A DNA stretch of 64,000 bases from Ailurus styani (Eukaryota > Chordata > Mammalia > Carnivora > Ailuridae). Positions 23,790 through 36,869 of this stretch are shown one piece after another. Both the position numbers and the translations under genes were made by a program. The stretch spans positions 620,850 to 684,849 of the forward strand of contig LNAC01000110.1 of the NCBI GenBank assembly GCA_002007465.1, in the 5' to 3' direction. Position 1 is the stretch's first letter. The number at the start of each line of letters is the position of its first letter. Under the pieces are notes generated by a model. It searched no databases. It saw nothing but the letters and a program-made list of their open reading frames with translations, and was not told where the DNA came from.

Positions 23790-24235
23790 CATTCTGTAAT
23801 GGCCCAAGTGTCCTAATGATCTTTGAAAAACAAAGACATATCCGTACGGTGGAGAAGTATTCAGCCATGAAAAGGAAGGAAGTATTGATAAATGTGCAAG
23901 TATGAATGAGCCTTCAAAATATTATGCTGAGTGAAAGGAGCCGCTCACAGAAACCCAGATAGTGTATGTTTCCATTCATGTGAAATGTCCGAAGCAGACA
24001 GATCTGTAGAGACAAAGCAGATTAGTGTTGCTTAGAGCAGAGAGGGTAGGAGTGCCAGATAAGGGCATAGTCGCTAAAGGCATTTTTGAGGTGGTGAAAT
24101 GTCTTAAAATCAGTTGTAGTGATAATTTATGTATCTTGGAATATAATAAACACACACACACTATTGAATTGTATTCTTTAATTGGATGAATTCTTAGGTA
24201 TGTGAGTTATACCTCAGTAAAGTGGTTTAAAAAAA
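23790..24235 (+). repeat. Old LINE-1 3' end (plus)
   Basis: 'agaagtattcagccatgaaa' through 'tgagttatacctcagtaaag' is the typical decayed L1 3'-UTR. It starts within about 10 bp of the exon 15 donor. No ORF is intact. Confidence 0.75.
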
Positions 24236-26744
24236 ATGTTCAGGGAGCCCAAGAAGCTCACCTCTGATGAGATTCAAGTCAGAAATGCTGGAGAAGAAAA
24301 AGAAAATCATCCTTAAATCGGGATACTTGACATGTTATCCAACTGAGTCTCTAAGCACAATGGATTTAGATTTTGTAATTCATAACAAATAAGATATGAA
24401 ATGGGGAGTATGGTTATATTTAAATAAACCCTGTTTTTACCCAAACACAGTTTAAAATGTAAATAACTTCTACTGAAGAACTTGGACTTCTATCAAAAGG
24501 TAGAAATGTTTTCATATAGTTTTTTTTTTTCATCGCTGTACAGCTAACTATAGAATCAAGGGAAAAGTATAAAAGAGAATATGTATTTTGTTCTAAACCA
24601 TTCCAAATTGCTTTGCTAGTTTTAAAAAGTTACTTTTGCCAAATGGGTTCCCTACAAATCAGAGTTAGCCGGCATCAGCTTTAAAAAGACAGGCAAATCA
24701 AAAATGTCATTGATATTTCAGAACCCAACCATCTCCTAATGATAACGGCAGAATGATTTACTGGTAAAATTGCACTTACTGCAGTTTTCTCTCCAGAGGG
24801 TTTTCATAAGACCCCCCAGGGTGCCATAGCCATTATGCACCCTTTATTTCTCAGATGACTCAGTAAAATGCAGACATACTCATTGGTTTAAGAGTGTAGG
24901 TGAGAGAAATGAAATTCTTTCTTAGACATAGGTGATAATACTTTATTCTCCCCTATGGGAATCAAAACATTTGGATCCCGAAGGAGGTGTGGGGGGCGGG
25001 GGGAGAAGCAACAGCAGATGGAAGTAATCTGTCCACTTAAGTTCATCCACTGTCTCCAATCTAGGATTTATTTCAGCTTACAAGATTGTCAGCACTTCAT
25101 TCAGGGATATTTTAAATACATCAGCCAGAAGAATGTAGCTCCTTCCTGCTTAACAGAGCTGAAGTATTTTCACTTGCTTCAATATGCTTAGTTGCCCCTT
25201 ACCTTTACCTAACTGATTCTGTTGAAATCTATGATGAGTACAAAACCAGTTTGGGAGGAAGAAATTATTTTTCCTTTAAGCAACCGATGTATGAGTAGTG
25301 ATGAGGAATATAGGGTTTCAAACACAAATCTTCATTCTCTCATCCACATACAGAAAAGGTATGAGACCTTGTTGGAAAGCCTCCAGGTTTTCACAGTTGT
25401 GGTCAATTAAACTTTTTAAAATAAAAATAGCATTTGTTCTGTGTCTGATTATATATATTGCCTTCCCATGCTATGCTAGATGTTTTTTCCTTTTCTCTTC
25501 TGCCTTTGGTGATGCTTTTGAGATGCAATGATTGTTGAAGTTAGAAATGAATCACAAGTATGAATTATTATTAGGGTTAGCACTTCAATTTCAATTTCCC
25601 TTTTGTATATTCATTTTTGTTTCCTTAGACACTGAGATAATGGGGTTTTATTTTCAGAAAAATAAACTATTATTGTAACTAGTCTGTTGAAGAAGCATGA
25701 CTCAGAGGCAGAGCATAAACAAAAGGCAACTGTATTTTGGTCTCTCCTATCCTTTTAAAATGTATCTTTGAATTTGTTCAGTAGAAGCCATTTACCCAAA
25801 AAGTAAGGAAGAAAACCCAGGCAACCCTGTAACTTTACTTTTCTTAAATTTATGTGACAACTTCATGTAACAAAAACAATCCGAATTTAGAAACTAGAAT
25901 AGCCAGTACCAAATAATAACATTCTGAACCTGACTTGAAGTTACAACTTCTCTCACAAGCTCAGACATCCTAGAATAGGATGTTTTCTAACTCCACAAGC
26001 GGTCCAAGAGCAGGAGAAGCAGTGAGAAGGCAGACAGACATGCTGGTGACCATCCTAGGATGGCTTCAAGGTTTTTGGGCTTCCCTAATGTTAAAGCACC
26101 CCTTCCTTTTGTGGTTCCTCCAGAAGCATTCAGCTGCCCTTCCTGAGATGCAGACCCTTCTTTCTTCTCCTGGGGGTCCTCCTGGTCTTTAGTAGTCCAG
26201 ATAGGCTCTGCCTGATGCTATCCCATCACCACGCCATCATTTTAGGACCCTCTCTGTGTGGCCCACATCTAATCCAAATGACACACCATCCTTTGCCCTG
26301 TTAGCCTTACGAATAGAGGTGGATGTCACCTGCTCCTCCCGTAGGAATAGCAGCCACTCAGTTCTGCCTGTAGGCGTCCCAGACAGAGCTGCTGGGTGCA
26401 CAGAGCTCGTAACCTCGCTGTGAAGCTCTTCTCTTTGGACCCTTGGTGAGGATAGAAGCACCCTGAACTCATAATCCAGCTCTTGCCAAAAAATTCCTGC
26501 TCAAAAAACCCTCTCTTAGTTGGGAGGGTTTTCAAGACCTGGCAAGTCATTTCCATATCCACTTCCTTCGGGATGTAGTCTCAAAATTCACCTTGTTATC
26601 TGATATTTAGCACCTTAATTTCAGCTGAAGTTTCCTTTTTAATATCCTCTTACATTAGGAGGATACGGAGTATTGTAACATCGTTATCAGCACTGTTTGA
26701 CATTTTTGTTAGCTAAAGGTTAATTTTCTTTATCCTAATTGTGC

Positions 26745-26930
26745 TCCTTACCAGCTCTGTGGCCCTAGGGAAGATACTTACCTCTCTGTACCTCCTTGCC
26801 TCATTAGTTTTTTTGACAGTTAAATAAGCTAATATTAGACTTATTTATATAAAGTTTAGAATGGTGTCTGGCATTTAACACATGCCCAATAAGTCATTAT
26901 TTATTGATTATTACAGTTAGTACTGTCTTA
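26745..26930 (+). repeat. MIR SINE (plus)
   Basis: 'accagctctgtggccctagg', then 'cctctctgtacctccttgcc', then 'atggtgtctggcatttaaca' follows the MIR order. Highly diverged. Confidence 0.65.
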
Positions 26931-27114
26931 TTAAATTAGAATAGCAGCATCATATCTAGGGCATAGTCTTAGAGTCACTACTTTAAGCAATAAAGAAAAG
27001 TTGACACTAAAGAAAGAATAATAAAATGCAGTTAACATTTTGCATCCGTACATACTTTACCAGTGGTGTGTAGAATCGAGAAAATCCTTTAAGAAATTCT
27101 ATTTTTTATGTAAG

Positions 27115-27220
27115 CCTGATGATTCACAGACCTGTACCCCTTGGGCAAAGAATAAAAATAAAATTAAAAAAAAAATAAAGGAGTCGAGAAAAAATCAAAA
27201 AAAAAAAAAAGAAAAGAAAA
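27115..27220 (+). repeat. Very short 5'-truncated carnivore LINE-1 insertion
   Basis: 'tgattcacagacctgtaccc' followed by A-rich sequence is the 3' tip of a carnivore L1. A 24-bp duplication (one mismatch), beginning aagaaattctatttttta, lies at 27091-27114 and 27221-27244. Only about 30 bp of L1 body remains ahead of the tail. Confidence 0.8.
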
Positions 27221-28384
27221 AAGAAATTCTATTTTTTAGGTAAGAGTGATGGAGGAATTTAATAACATGGAAAACCTACAGCTCAGCAGCATTTCGGTCC
27301 AGGCCCCCACCAAAACATTTATATGATAGAGCTTTCAATGCCTCCTACACTCTTCACCCATGAGCAGTGTTTTAGTTATAATGAACTAGGGTTCCAGTCT
27401 GGTACCTTTTAACAGGAAAAGGTTGACTGTCCTCATTAAAAATAGAAGAGAGAAATAAGGGAGTCACCAGGTTTTTTAAGTATTTCCTGTATGTCTTAGA
27501 CACTGTGCTTAATACTTAACAAACAACTCTCATTTATTATGTAAACTCTATCCTTATTTAATGGATGAGACAAATGTTAAACATTTTCCATAAGGTCCAT
27601 CCCACAGGGACCAGAACCTAGGACAATTCATGTCCCTGAAACCTACACATAGGTTACATTACTTTGTCTTTCTGGTGCTGGTATTCTAAACAACTTAGAT
27701 AATCTGTAACTCAGAGCAATACATAATTTGTCTCTCTCCTCCAGTGAGTGCCATTGGCTTTTTATCGACTTGCTTCTAAAAACTGTGTGAGGATTATCTT
27801 CTCAACATGTACATAGAAAAAAAATGTGCCATTCTTTGATGCCTTCTGAGTTAATAGATGTTATCCTAAGAACTCAGAACATCATATTGTAAATCAAACT
27901 ATGTTCTATTTGTGTGTATTTGTCTTTGAGTCAAGTCCTCTTACGTGTAACCCGGAACTGACTTTGCTAAACTCCGTCTCTGCAGAAGCAGAAGGGGACA
28001 ACACGTCCTCTCTGTAGGGTTGTTGTGGTAAATCTCATGTCCTCTTCCATGTGAGCGTTCACACATCTCATTGTCTAGTGCAGCTATAAATCTCATTGTT
28101 TTAATGACAATCATCACCAGAACATAAGAAAGCAGTAGGTGACGCAGTGGGTAACTCTGTGTAGTTAGTAGATAAAATTATTTCCAACAAGTTGTGAATA
28201 ACTATGTCAGTGTAGTGTTTAAAAGCTGTGCTGCTTCTCTGGCCTCTCTGGGGATCTGCGTTTTTTATAGTTCACCATTTACCGTCTCATAAAGTTGTAG
28301 CATATTTTATGAGAATTCAGAGTAAGAGCCTAAGCAGAGTATGCTTCTTTGGGACATAGCGTGACACAGCAGGAAGAGGAGGAG

Positions 28385-28610
28385 CTTTGGGAGTCCCACA
28401 GCCTGAGTAGGAACTCCAGCTTGGGCACTGGGTAGTGTCGGACTTGGAGCTACTTAAAGAATCCCTCTGAACCTTGCCTTCCTCATCAACAAAATGGGGG
28501 TAATGATCAGCATCCTACGGAGCTGTTGATCAGAATGTTCAACAGGACGATGTCTGTAAAGCAACTAACACAAGGCTGAGGACACAGAGCAGTGGCTATT
28601 ATTTTTATAA
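28385..28610 (+). repeat. MIR SINE (plus)
   Basis: Reads through 'ccttgccttcctcatcaaca', 'aaatgggggtaatgatcagc' and 'gtaaagcaactaacacaagg' in MIR order. Confidence 0.65.
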
Positions 28611-29129
28611 CTGGGTTTTTCAGAGTCTGAGATTAAAACACAGTTCACAGTAGTCAACTGGGGGTTGACAAGAAAGGCCTTCTAACTCAGAAAGTTGAAG
28701 TAAGAAATCTCACGACCAAGCAGTGTCCTCTCAAGGTTGTTTATTTCACTGCACTTCATTGTTCCGGAGAACTTCCAAAATAGAAATAAAACGTGTCATT
28801 TTGAGTATCAGGTAGCCAGTGATTAGAGCTCAAAGTGATGTTTATAACGGTGGCGTTAAATCTACTTCTGTAAAAGGCCTGGGGGGTAAGTGTGATAAAG
28901 AATGGTTGTGTAGTGCATAAAATTTCGTGGAGAAAAAAGAAGAAAAATGTTGACAATACACATTTGTTGATTTCTGAGCACTGTTATATGCTAAAGATAC
29001 AAAGAAGAAGAAAAGTGGCGGGAGCCCTCCACAAAGTTCCCATCTCGTAGCCACTTCGATTAAAAGAAGCCCTCAGTTTTGTTTATCTCTAGCAGCATCT
29101 CAAATCACTGTTCTTCTCCCTCCTTTTAG

Positions 29130-29282
29130 ACACTCACATGCGCAGCACGTGCTATGGTGGGATCAAGAAGGGAGTGTGTGTCCGTCCTTTCCCGGGCGCG
29201 GTGACCAAGTCTGAATGCTGCTGTGCCAATCCTGACTATGGTTTTGGAGAGCCCTGCCAGCCCTGCCCTGCTAAAAATTCAG
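29130..29282 (+). CDS. FBN2: FBN2 exon 16: TB2 domain, first part
   Basis: A phase 1-1 exon of 153 bases (51 codons) that opens '[11 protein letters not shown]' and contains the CCC triplet in '[15 protein letters not shown]'. It supplies seven of the eight TB2 cysteines. The module is completed by the short exon 17, as in other fibrillins. Donor is GTAACC (no G at +5). Confidence 0.97.
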
Positions 29283-30551
29283 GTAACCCCATTTGCCGGT
29301 TTCACATCTGGTAAAGAATCTGGAAAGGTAACATTAGATATTTGACCAAAGAGTGCATCGGCTCTGTTTTCTGTTGAAGAATTCCAAATCTGTGTTGGTA
29401 TTTGAGGCATATAATGAGATTTGGCCTGTATTTACCTATGATCTCTGGCAGAGTACACACAGGGAATAGAAGAAAGTATTTGCTGACCTAATTAGGATTG
29501 TTACAACAGATTTCTTATGTGGATACCTTAGCGTCACTGTTTTTGATCTTTTGTATCATTGGGAAGATGAATAACATAAAATCCGCTTGTTACTTTCAAG
29601 GTTACAGTAAATTCACAACAGCCTGATTTTATTTATTTTTCATCTTGCCCAAAGCATAATCTAAGACTTCAGTCTGTCAATAGTTCCACCAAGTAATAAA
29701 CATTTTTACTAATTTATTCACCAATGTTGTATGGTCTAATCCTTTGACTATTCTGTGACTCTTGGTTATTCATATTTTTACAAATCTGTACTGAATTTGT
29801 GTAAGTACAGTAGGGATTCAAAAATAAACACAATCTCTTTTTTTCTTTAAAGTGGAGAATAGTTGAGAGCATAGACAGGCAAACATGGAAACTACAGGTT
29901 AGTACGGTTAATGCCTTAAGAGGGACAGAAACAGAGAACTGGAGAGCACAGAGGAGGGAGCAGTAAGTGGTCTGGGGAAGCTGGGAGGGACTTCACGGGG
30001 CTGGGGGTGGGCATCTGCTCAGTTTGGTTTTGAAAAAAGGAATAAGAACATTCCAGGTGGAGGGTGGAAGAAATGCATTCTAGCAAAGTGAAATGGCTTC
30101 TAATTCTGTTGAAAATCCCAAGTGGATTGTTCAAATCTTAGCAAAGCATCAGAGTTCTTTTAGAAGCAACTGAGCAGGACATTTTTTTTATAAAAGAAGA
30201 GTCCATGTTGGAAACCTTGCCCTAAAAATATTGAAGTCAGTTATGCATATTACCAAAGAAATACAAAGACTAGATAAAAAGATGAGTTAGCTAAAAAAAA
30301 ACCTGGAATCTAGAAACTTGTGACTTTAAATGGGAATGTTGGGTACAGTAAAGACGCCATTTAGGTCATTGAGGAACGATTGAAATAAGTAATGAATATT
30401 GTTGATAAATATTAGAAAAAATATGAAGTTAGCTCCCTGCACTAGACCTTACAAAATAATCCTTTTGTAGATAGAATATATTAATTTTTTTGTTATTTTG
30501 TAATAATAAATGACTTTCAGAGCAGAAACCAAACACTAAAATGCACATATA

Positions 30552-30765
30552 GGGCGCCTGGGTGGCTCAGTGGGTTAAAGCCGCTGCCTTCGGCTCAGGT
30601 CATGATCCCAGGGTCCTGGGATCGAGGCCCACATCGGGCTCTCTGCTCAGCGGGGAGCCTGCTTCCTCCTCTCTCCTCTCTCTCTGCCTGCCTCTCTGCC
30701 TACTTGTAATCTCTCTCTCTGTGTCAAATGAATAAATAAAAAAAAAATCTTTAAAAAAAAATAAA
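30552..30765 (+). repeat. CAN-SINE (recent-looking)
   Basis: Near-consensus copy with a perfect 15-bp duplication 'taaaatgcacatata' at 30537-30551 and 30766-30780. Confidence 0.96.
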
Positions 30766-31389
30766 TAAAATGCACATATAAATTGGAAAAATGTGTTTCT
30801 TAATTTATAAGTAATTTGCATTAATCAATAAGGAAAGTTGAAATAATCTATAGAAAAAAGTGCAATGCACACAAACAAGATTTCACAAAGTACAAATGCA
30901 AATGGTAGAGAAACACATGAGAGAATGTGCTCAACTTAAAAGAAAATTAAAATAAGACATTTTTGTTTATTTAGATTGCTTTTGCCACATGGGTACTCTC
31001 TCATACTGCTGATAGAAGGCTAACCTGGGACATGTAGGAAGAGGAAAACTAGCAGAAGCCCTAAAAAGAGGCATAAATTCTGAACAGTTTTACTTCTAAG
31101 AGATTAACTTAGTGATAATTTTAAATTTCATATTATTTATTATAATTGCTGCAAGTTGGACAAACCTGATTTCATCATTAAGAGATTGCTTGGATAAATG
31201 CGATGTATCCATATAACTGAGAAAAAATATTAAATAGTCTATATTTAAATGGGTTATTAACATGAAATATATATGACACAGTGCAGAGGATCCAAACCTG
31301 TTCCCCACTTAACCCTCTGTGATCTGGGGCAAGTCATTTCCATCTCTGTCCCAATTTTCTTAGGTGTCAGAGAGGGGAACTAATGCCAT

Positions 31390-31862
31390 CGAGTTTGTGA
31401 ATATTACTCAACTATGAAAAAAAATGAGATCTTGCCATTTGCAACAGCTAGGATGGACCTAGAGGGTATGCTGCTAAGTGAAAGAAGTCAGACAAAGATG
31501 AATACCATATGAGTTCATTTATATGTGAAGGCTAAAAAAACAAAACAAACAAAAGTCAACGCAGACCCATAAATACAGAGAACAAACTAATGGTTGTAAG
31601 TGGGTGAAAGGGCAGGCCAAATGGGTAAGGGAGAGTGGGAGGTACAGGCTTTCAGTTATGGAATTAGTAAGTCACAGGGATGAAGGCATAGCGTAGGGAA
31701 TACTGTCAGTGGTATTGTAACTGTGTTGTTTGGTGAGAATGGATGCTACACTTGTGGTGAGCACAACAGAACATATCAAATTGTCCAGTCACAATGTCGT
31801 ACACCAAAAACTAATGAAACACTGGGCATCACCTACACTTCAATAAAAAATATATCCAGTTC
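31390..31862 (+). repeat. Carnivore LINE-1 3' end (plus)
   Basis: 'ggatggacctagagggtatg', then 'cagagaacaaactaatggtt', then 'gtacaccaaaaactaatgaa' and a final 'tcaataaaaaatata' match the L1 3'-UTR order. 5'-truncated and without coding capacity. Confidence 0.8.
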
Positions 31863-32189
31863 ATAATATGGGGAGGATCAAATACTTTATTTAGATGTAA
31901 AATGCTGGAATAACACCAGACACATGGTAAATGCTCTTATACTAAATATTATTTATTATAATTTTGTTATTGAGACAAAAAAATGAAAAAACATTCTCTA
32001 CAATACAATTTGGATTTTTTCTAAGTTTCCATACGTAGAAAGTATTTGTAACCTTTATCAGTGTATTAACTGTATTCATAGTGATAATCACTAGTGTTTT
32101 TTTATTTTTTATGCTTTTGATTTTGCAATTGTTACAATAATTATGTGCTGTAAAGTAGTAATTATTTTTTCATTTAAAAAAAATGCCAG

Positions 32190-32414
32190 GGCGCCTGGGT
32201 GGCTCAGTGGGTTAAAGCCTCTGCTTTCGGCTCAGGTCATGATCTCAGCGTCCTGGGATCGAGGCCCGCATCGGGCTCTCTGCTCAGCGGGGAGCCTGCT
32301 TCCTCCTCTCCCTGTCTCTCTGCCTGCCTCTCTGCCTACTTGTAATCTCTCTCTCTGTGTCAAATAAATAAATAAAATCTTTAAAAAAAAAAAATAATAA
32401 AATAAAAAAATAAA
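32190..32414 (+). repeat. CAN-SINE (recent-looking) near exon 17
   Basis: Near-consensus copy with a perfect 16-bp duplication 'ttaaaaaaaatgccag' at 32174-32189 and 32415-32430. It ends 128 bp before the 54-bp exon 17. Confidence 0.96.
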
Positions 32415-32542
32415 TTAAAAAAAATGCCAGTAATTTTTCTTCAGGGTACTTTTGGAGTGAGGTAAGTGACTCATGTATAGAGAGTTAAGAGTTTGGAGTT
32501 TTTAATTTATGTGTTTTTGTTTTGTTTTGTTTTGTCTTCTAG

Positions 32543-32596
32543 CTGAATTCCATGGTCTTTGTAGTAGTGGAGTAGGGATCACTGTGGATGGAAGAG
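32543..32596 (+). CDS. FBN2: FBN2 exon 17: end of TB2 domain
   Basis: A phase 1-1 micro-exon of 54 bases (18 codons): 'AEFHGLCSSGVGITVDGR'. It provides the eighth cysteine of TB2 and the linker to cbEGF7. The acceptor follows a TTTTG-repeat tract and 'cttctag'; the donor is GTAACT. Skipping it would leave the frame open but TB2 without its last disulphide partner. Confidence 0.96.
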
Positions 32597-34213
32597 GTAA
32601 CTCTATTCAATTCTCACTGTTACAGTAATTATGTAATTGAGAGCTTTATGATTAGAACACGAATATGAATGTACTTAATATTTTAAAAATATATCAGCAT
32701 AAAATATTAAAATAAATTATCCCTTTAACTAGAACAGTGGTTATAAGCTAGGTTTATTAGGTGGTAGTAGTTGCACATTTTTCATAATAGATAAATATTT
32801 ATCTGTTAAATATATATTGCTGAAAATGTACCTAACAAGCTACACCCATAATTTTGTGGGTAATGTTGCTTAAGAAGAGACTGAAGTTGGTATTTAGGTT
32901 TGAAAAAGTGAGTCATTTTAAAGAAAAATATTAAATAATGGTGCTGACATGATTTAAAAAAATCTTTAAGAGATACGTGATATGGATCATGTTTAGGATT
33001 TGCTACCCTAGAAATACGTTAAGGTTATTTATGTTTAAAAATTCTGAGATGTTTCTCCATTTAAGGAAGTAAAATTCACTGACATTTTCTTGTCCTAATA
33101 AAACTTAGTAATATGATTCACAAAAGTCAACTGTGAAACCTTAAATATTAAATAAATATGTGTTTATAACTTTAAAGTTCTTTTCCTATATGTGGAAGTT
33201 TGCATTTACTATAAGTTCTATACTATATGTACCGTATATACACATAGTTTCTTTTGTGTTTTTTTAACTGTAGGTACTGTTAGTCTTCACTTTACATGTA
33301 TTTTCTTCTCTTTTTGTGTTTGAAATTTTAGATACTTTATAGACAAGTTGACAGCAATATTGCATCTTTGTGATGAACATCAAAGACCAGAATAAATAAA
33401 CTGTTACAAGGATGTTTCTCCCAAAAATGAAAAAGCTGACATTTCTAGAGTATTTTAAGGTCGCCCAAATTCTAGAAAACAGTTGTTAGGATTAAGATTT
33501 GAGCATGGTGACCAAAATTTGACTTTGTGACAATTTCTCATCCCCTCTTGATGTCATCACTGCAGCAGAGCCAGCCCCTTGTTGGAACTACTAGGTTGCT
33601 CATATAAGCGCATCATTCCGCAAGTCTTACTGCCCACGGCTGACAGAGTGGTCCGGTTCATGGCTTATTGCCAAACATTGTGTTCTCAAGCACCCACGTT
33701 TGAACTGTCCTCTCCACTAATTTCAACTTATCAACAATGAGAAACATTTATTAAGTATCGTATTACTTAGTTGACTGTAAAAAATAATAATTAAATACAA
33801 ATATTCTATGCCTTTGGGGACGATAAAATTATATAGGGCACCCTAGTAAATGTCTGTCTTTTAATTAGGTGGTTATAATACCCATCCAGTTAAGTTTTCC
33901 TTTGGATTTTGAGCCAACAGCCTATAAATTTCTTTATTAATTTTATTATAAATACAGGCACATTACGTGGGTTAGTCCTTTGAATTTCTGCCAGTTACCT
34001 TTATTTTTCTTTTAACTTACCAAGAATTGTCCTGTATCCCTCAATTTTATTCTCTTATTCCACATTTTCATTTCCTTTCTCTTTCTGAAAGACAGGCAAA
34101 TTGTGGGTTTGCCGAGGTAAACACTTAATATGTTGAATTGTCTTTATTAGGCCTGCATGTATCAACGAACAATAAAATGTCTATGTGCATTAAACTTTCA
34201 ACATTTAATGCAG
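32597..34213 (+). other. FBN2: Intron 17
   Basis: 1.6 kb, very AT-rich. No named repeat or gene was recognised. Confidence 0.9.
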
Positions 34214-34339
34214 ATATCAATGAATGTGCTCTGGATCCCGATATATGTGCCAATGGAATTTGTGAAAATTTACGTGGTAGTTACCGTTGTAATTGCAATA
34301 GTGGCTATGAACCAGATGTCTCTGGAAGAAACTGTATTG
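34214..34339 (+). CDS. FBN2: FBN2 exon 18: cbEGF7
   Basis: A phase 1-1 exon of 126 bases (42 codons): '[17 protein letters not shown]', '[10 protein letters not shown]', six cysteines. The acceptor is weak for this gene: 'actttcaacatttaatgcag' has a poor pyrimidine tract. An open frame continues upstream through the intron, but the Asp-Ile-Asn-Glu-Cys start and the phase fix the exon at 34214. Donor is GTAAGT. Confidence 0.96.
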
Positions 34340-35379
34340 GTAAGTTGCTATATTTATAGAAGAGTCTTGTGTATAGTTTAATTTCATGGATTATAAAGAG
34401 AAACTGAAATACAAATAAGTGAATAAAACTGCAGATCTTACAGTTTCTCTTGTTTCTTTCTTAGTACCAAGAAATAAAAATATTGGAATGTACCCAGTTC
34501 TGTTACACAGTAACAAAGTTTTTAGTGGCATAACTAAATCATTTAAATCATTCTTTTCCCAAATAAATGGATGCATACCCAATTATTAGTTGTATTTCTG
34601 CATGTATCTTAATCTTGTTTAATTTTCCACTAAGAAATGGACTTCAGAGTTAATAGGGCAGTGTGGGTAATAAATTAAGAAAATAAAGTGTTATGGGTTG
34701 AGGGAAGTTTGACTTACAAGGAAACAACTAGTTGCTACAACTTACCCAAACATGATGACTGAGATCAGTTTTTCTTTTTGTAATTTATAAGAGAATGTTT
34801 GTAAAAACTCAGGTACATAGTTATATATTCAAGAATTTGTGAAGAATTTAGACTTTCTCATAGAGTACTTGAATCCACTTTTATAAAATGAATGTTTTTA
34901 ATCCATTATATGTAATAATTGTTACATCTGACCATTGATGACTCTTACATCCAAGTATTGATGATAATAATTAGAAAGAAATATGTTTTTCTGTACTTGT
35001 GGTACTGGCTTTTATTATTGAGTATATATTCATACAATCTTGAGTTGAAAACATACACAGATAGATGGTTGAAGCTGTATTAAATGTCATGTACTCATAA
35101 TAGACTTTGGATACTCACAGGGAAAGATTATTGAAATTCATAAAAATATGTAAACCGACTAGCTTGTATTTGTCAGAAGCAAAGTTACTTCCGGCATAAC
35201 TCCCAAGTGCAGTTGAGCACACGGGCACCCTACTAAAAACAGGGAGATTCAGTGAGATTTTTATAAACTGGACACGGTTCATGGTGCTCCTTCACTTTTT
35301 AAAGGAGGTATATGCATAGTTTTGATAAGAATTGAAACTACATTTTAAAATAAAAATTAAGCCTAATTTCAGTTTTAGT

Positions 35380-35790
35380 TTGCTAGTGTTGCCGAAACAA
35401 CGTACCAAAATTTGAGTTGCTTAAAGCAACAGAAATGTCTTGTCTCACAGTTGTAAAGCCAGAAGTCTAAAATCAAGGTGTCCCGAGGGCTGTGCTCTCT
35501 TGGCTGTGGGGGAGGATCCCTCCTTCCCTCGGCCAGCCTCTAGTGTTTGCTTGCAATCATGATGTTTTGTGGCTTGTAGATACATCACTGTGGTCACATG
35601 TCCATCTTTTCCCTTTGTATTTTCACATCATCTTCCTGCTATGTCTCACATCATTTCCCCTTTTCTATGGACAGCAGTCATATGGGATTATGGCTTACCC
35701 TAATGATCTCATTTTAACTTAATTACTTCTAAAACATTCCTCTTTCCAGATAAGGTCACATTATGAGTTCAACATAATGTTTTTTTTGAG
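35380..35790 (+). repeat. Old interspersed repeat, family not assigned
   Basis: 'cagttttagtttgctagtgt', then 'ttgcttaaagcaacagaaat', then 'tctaaaatcaaggtgtcccg' and 'ccctaatgatctcattttaa' follow a pattern seen repeatedly in mammalian genomes. I do not assign a name. Confidence 0.45.
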
Positions 35791-36437
35791 GGACACATTT
35801 TAATGCATAGCATGTGGATTATTCACTAGTGGGTAAATAATTTGTGATAGAGCCCCTTAATGCAACAGACAATCATAGGGAAGTTTTTGGTAATGTTTAA
35901 AATATAAGATTAGTTTTTAAAAATCAGGATTCAGAATTGGAGCAAAAAACATAACATCCAAAGGAGAAAAAAATCAGATAAAACGCAAAAAAAAATATTT
36001 ATCAGAGCTGATGGAGTCATAGCAAATATTTTTCTAATCTCTGTTTTCCAAATTTTCATGACATGTATTGTACATATTGTTTGGTGTAAGGAACAATTAT
36101 TATTTACAAGGCTAAAAGTGTAGGTTGAAGGAACTTTTCTCTCCGAACTGCAATTTTTCTTTCTGATATTAACTACATTTGCAAAAATGAGTGTGGTTAA
36201 GAAGGTAAAATTCAGTGTGAGCTTCTTAAACCTAAGCTGTAGATGATATTTTCTAGGCTGTTCTAGACCACTAAAGGAATATACAAAATAGATCATTAAT
36301 TTCCTATTAAAAATGACTTTTTTCAGAAGTAAAAACATAATGGATAAAGCATAATGAACACTTTTTAACTGCCATTTAATGCATTTTTATTACAATTTTA
36401 ATCAGAAAAAAGTTTTTTAAAAATCATGTGTTTTGTT

Positions 36438-36632
36438 TTTTTTTAAAGATTTTATTTATTCATTTGACAGAGAGAGAGATCATAAGTAGGCAGAGAGGCA
36501 GGCAGAGAGAGTGGAGGAGGCAGGCTCCCTGCTGAGCAGGGAGCCCCTATGCGGGGCTTGATTCCAGGACCCTGAGATCATGACCTGAGCCAAAGGCAGA
36601 GGCTTTAACCCACTGAGCCACCCAGGCGCCCC
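36438..36632 (-). repeat. CAN-SINE (minus)
   Basis: T-rich tail, 'aaagattttatttattcatt', GA-rich section and 'ccactgagccacccaggcgc' at the end. The flanking duplication is obscured by T-rich sequence. Confidence 0.93.
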
Positions 36633-36718
36633 TTGTGTTATTTTTAATACATATAAATATATAGGCAAGTGAGTTTAGTTTTTTGGTATATTTCATTGGT
36701 GCTTTAAAGTATATAATA

Positions 36719-36743
36719 CGTGTGTGTGTGTGTGTGTGTGTGT
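36719..36743 (+). repeat. (GT)n microsatellite
   Basis: About 12 GT units, uninterrupted. Confidence 0.9.
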
Positions 36744-36869
36744 ATTCATTCCAGCGACTTCAAAGCATTTTACAGTAGCTACCAGTATAGAAATGTTCCA
36801 TATGAGTAAAACCAAATATATTTTGCTTAAGATAAGAAATGTGCTTTGGGCACCAAAAGACTAAGAATA

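Larger units (their letters stand above)
23780..29129 (+). other. FBN2: Intron 15
   Basis: 5.35 kb, the largest complete intron in the window. An old L1 3' end begins right after the donor. Two MIRs and a very short L1 insertion follow. The stretches 24.24-26.74, 27.25-28.37 and 28.62-29.12 kb show nothing nameable. Confidence 0.88.
29283..32542 (+). other. FBN2: Intron 16
   Basis: 3.3 kb separating the two halves of TB2. It holds two near-consensus CAN-SINEs and a carnivore L1 3' end. Bases 29.28-30.53 kb show nothing nameable. Confidence 0.88.

Noticed and set aside
35931..36338. Minus-strand 135-codon open frame
   Set aside because: AT-rich intron with hydrophobic low-complexity translation, no recognisable domain and no supporting features.
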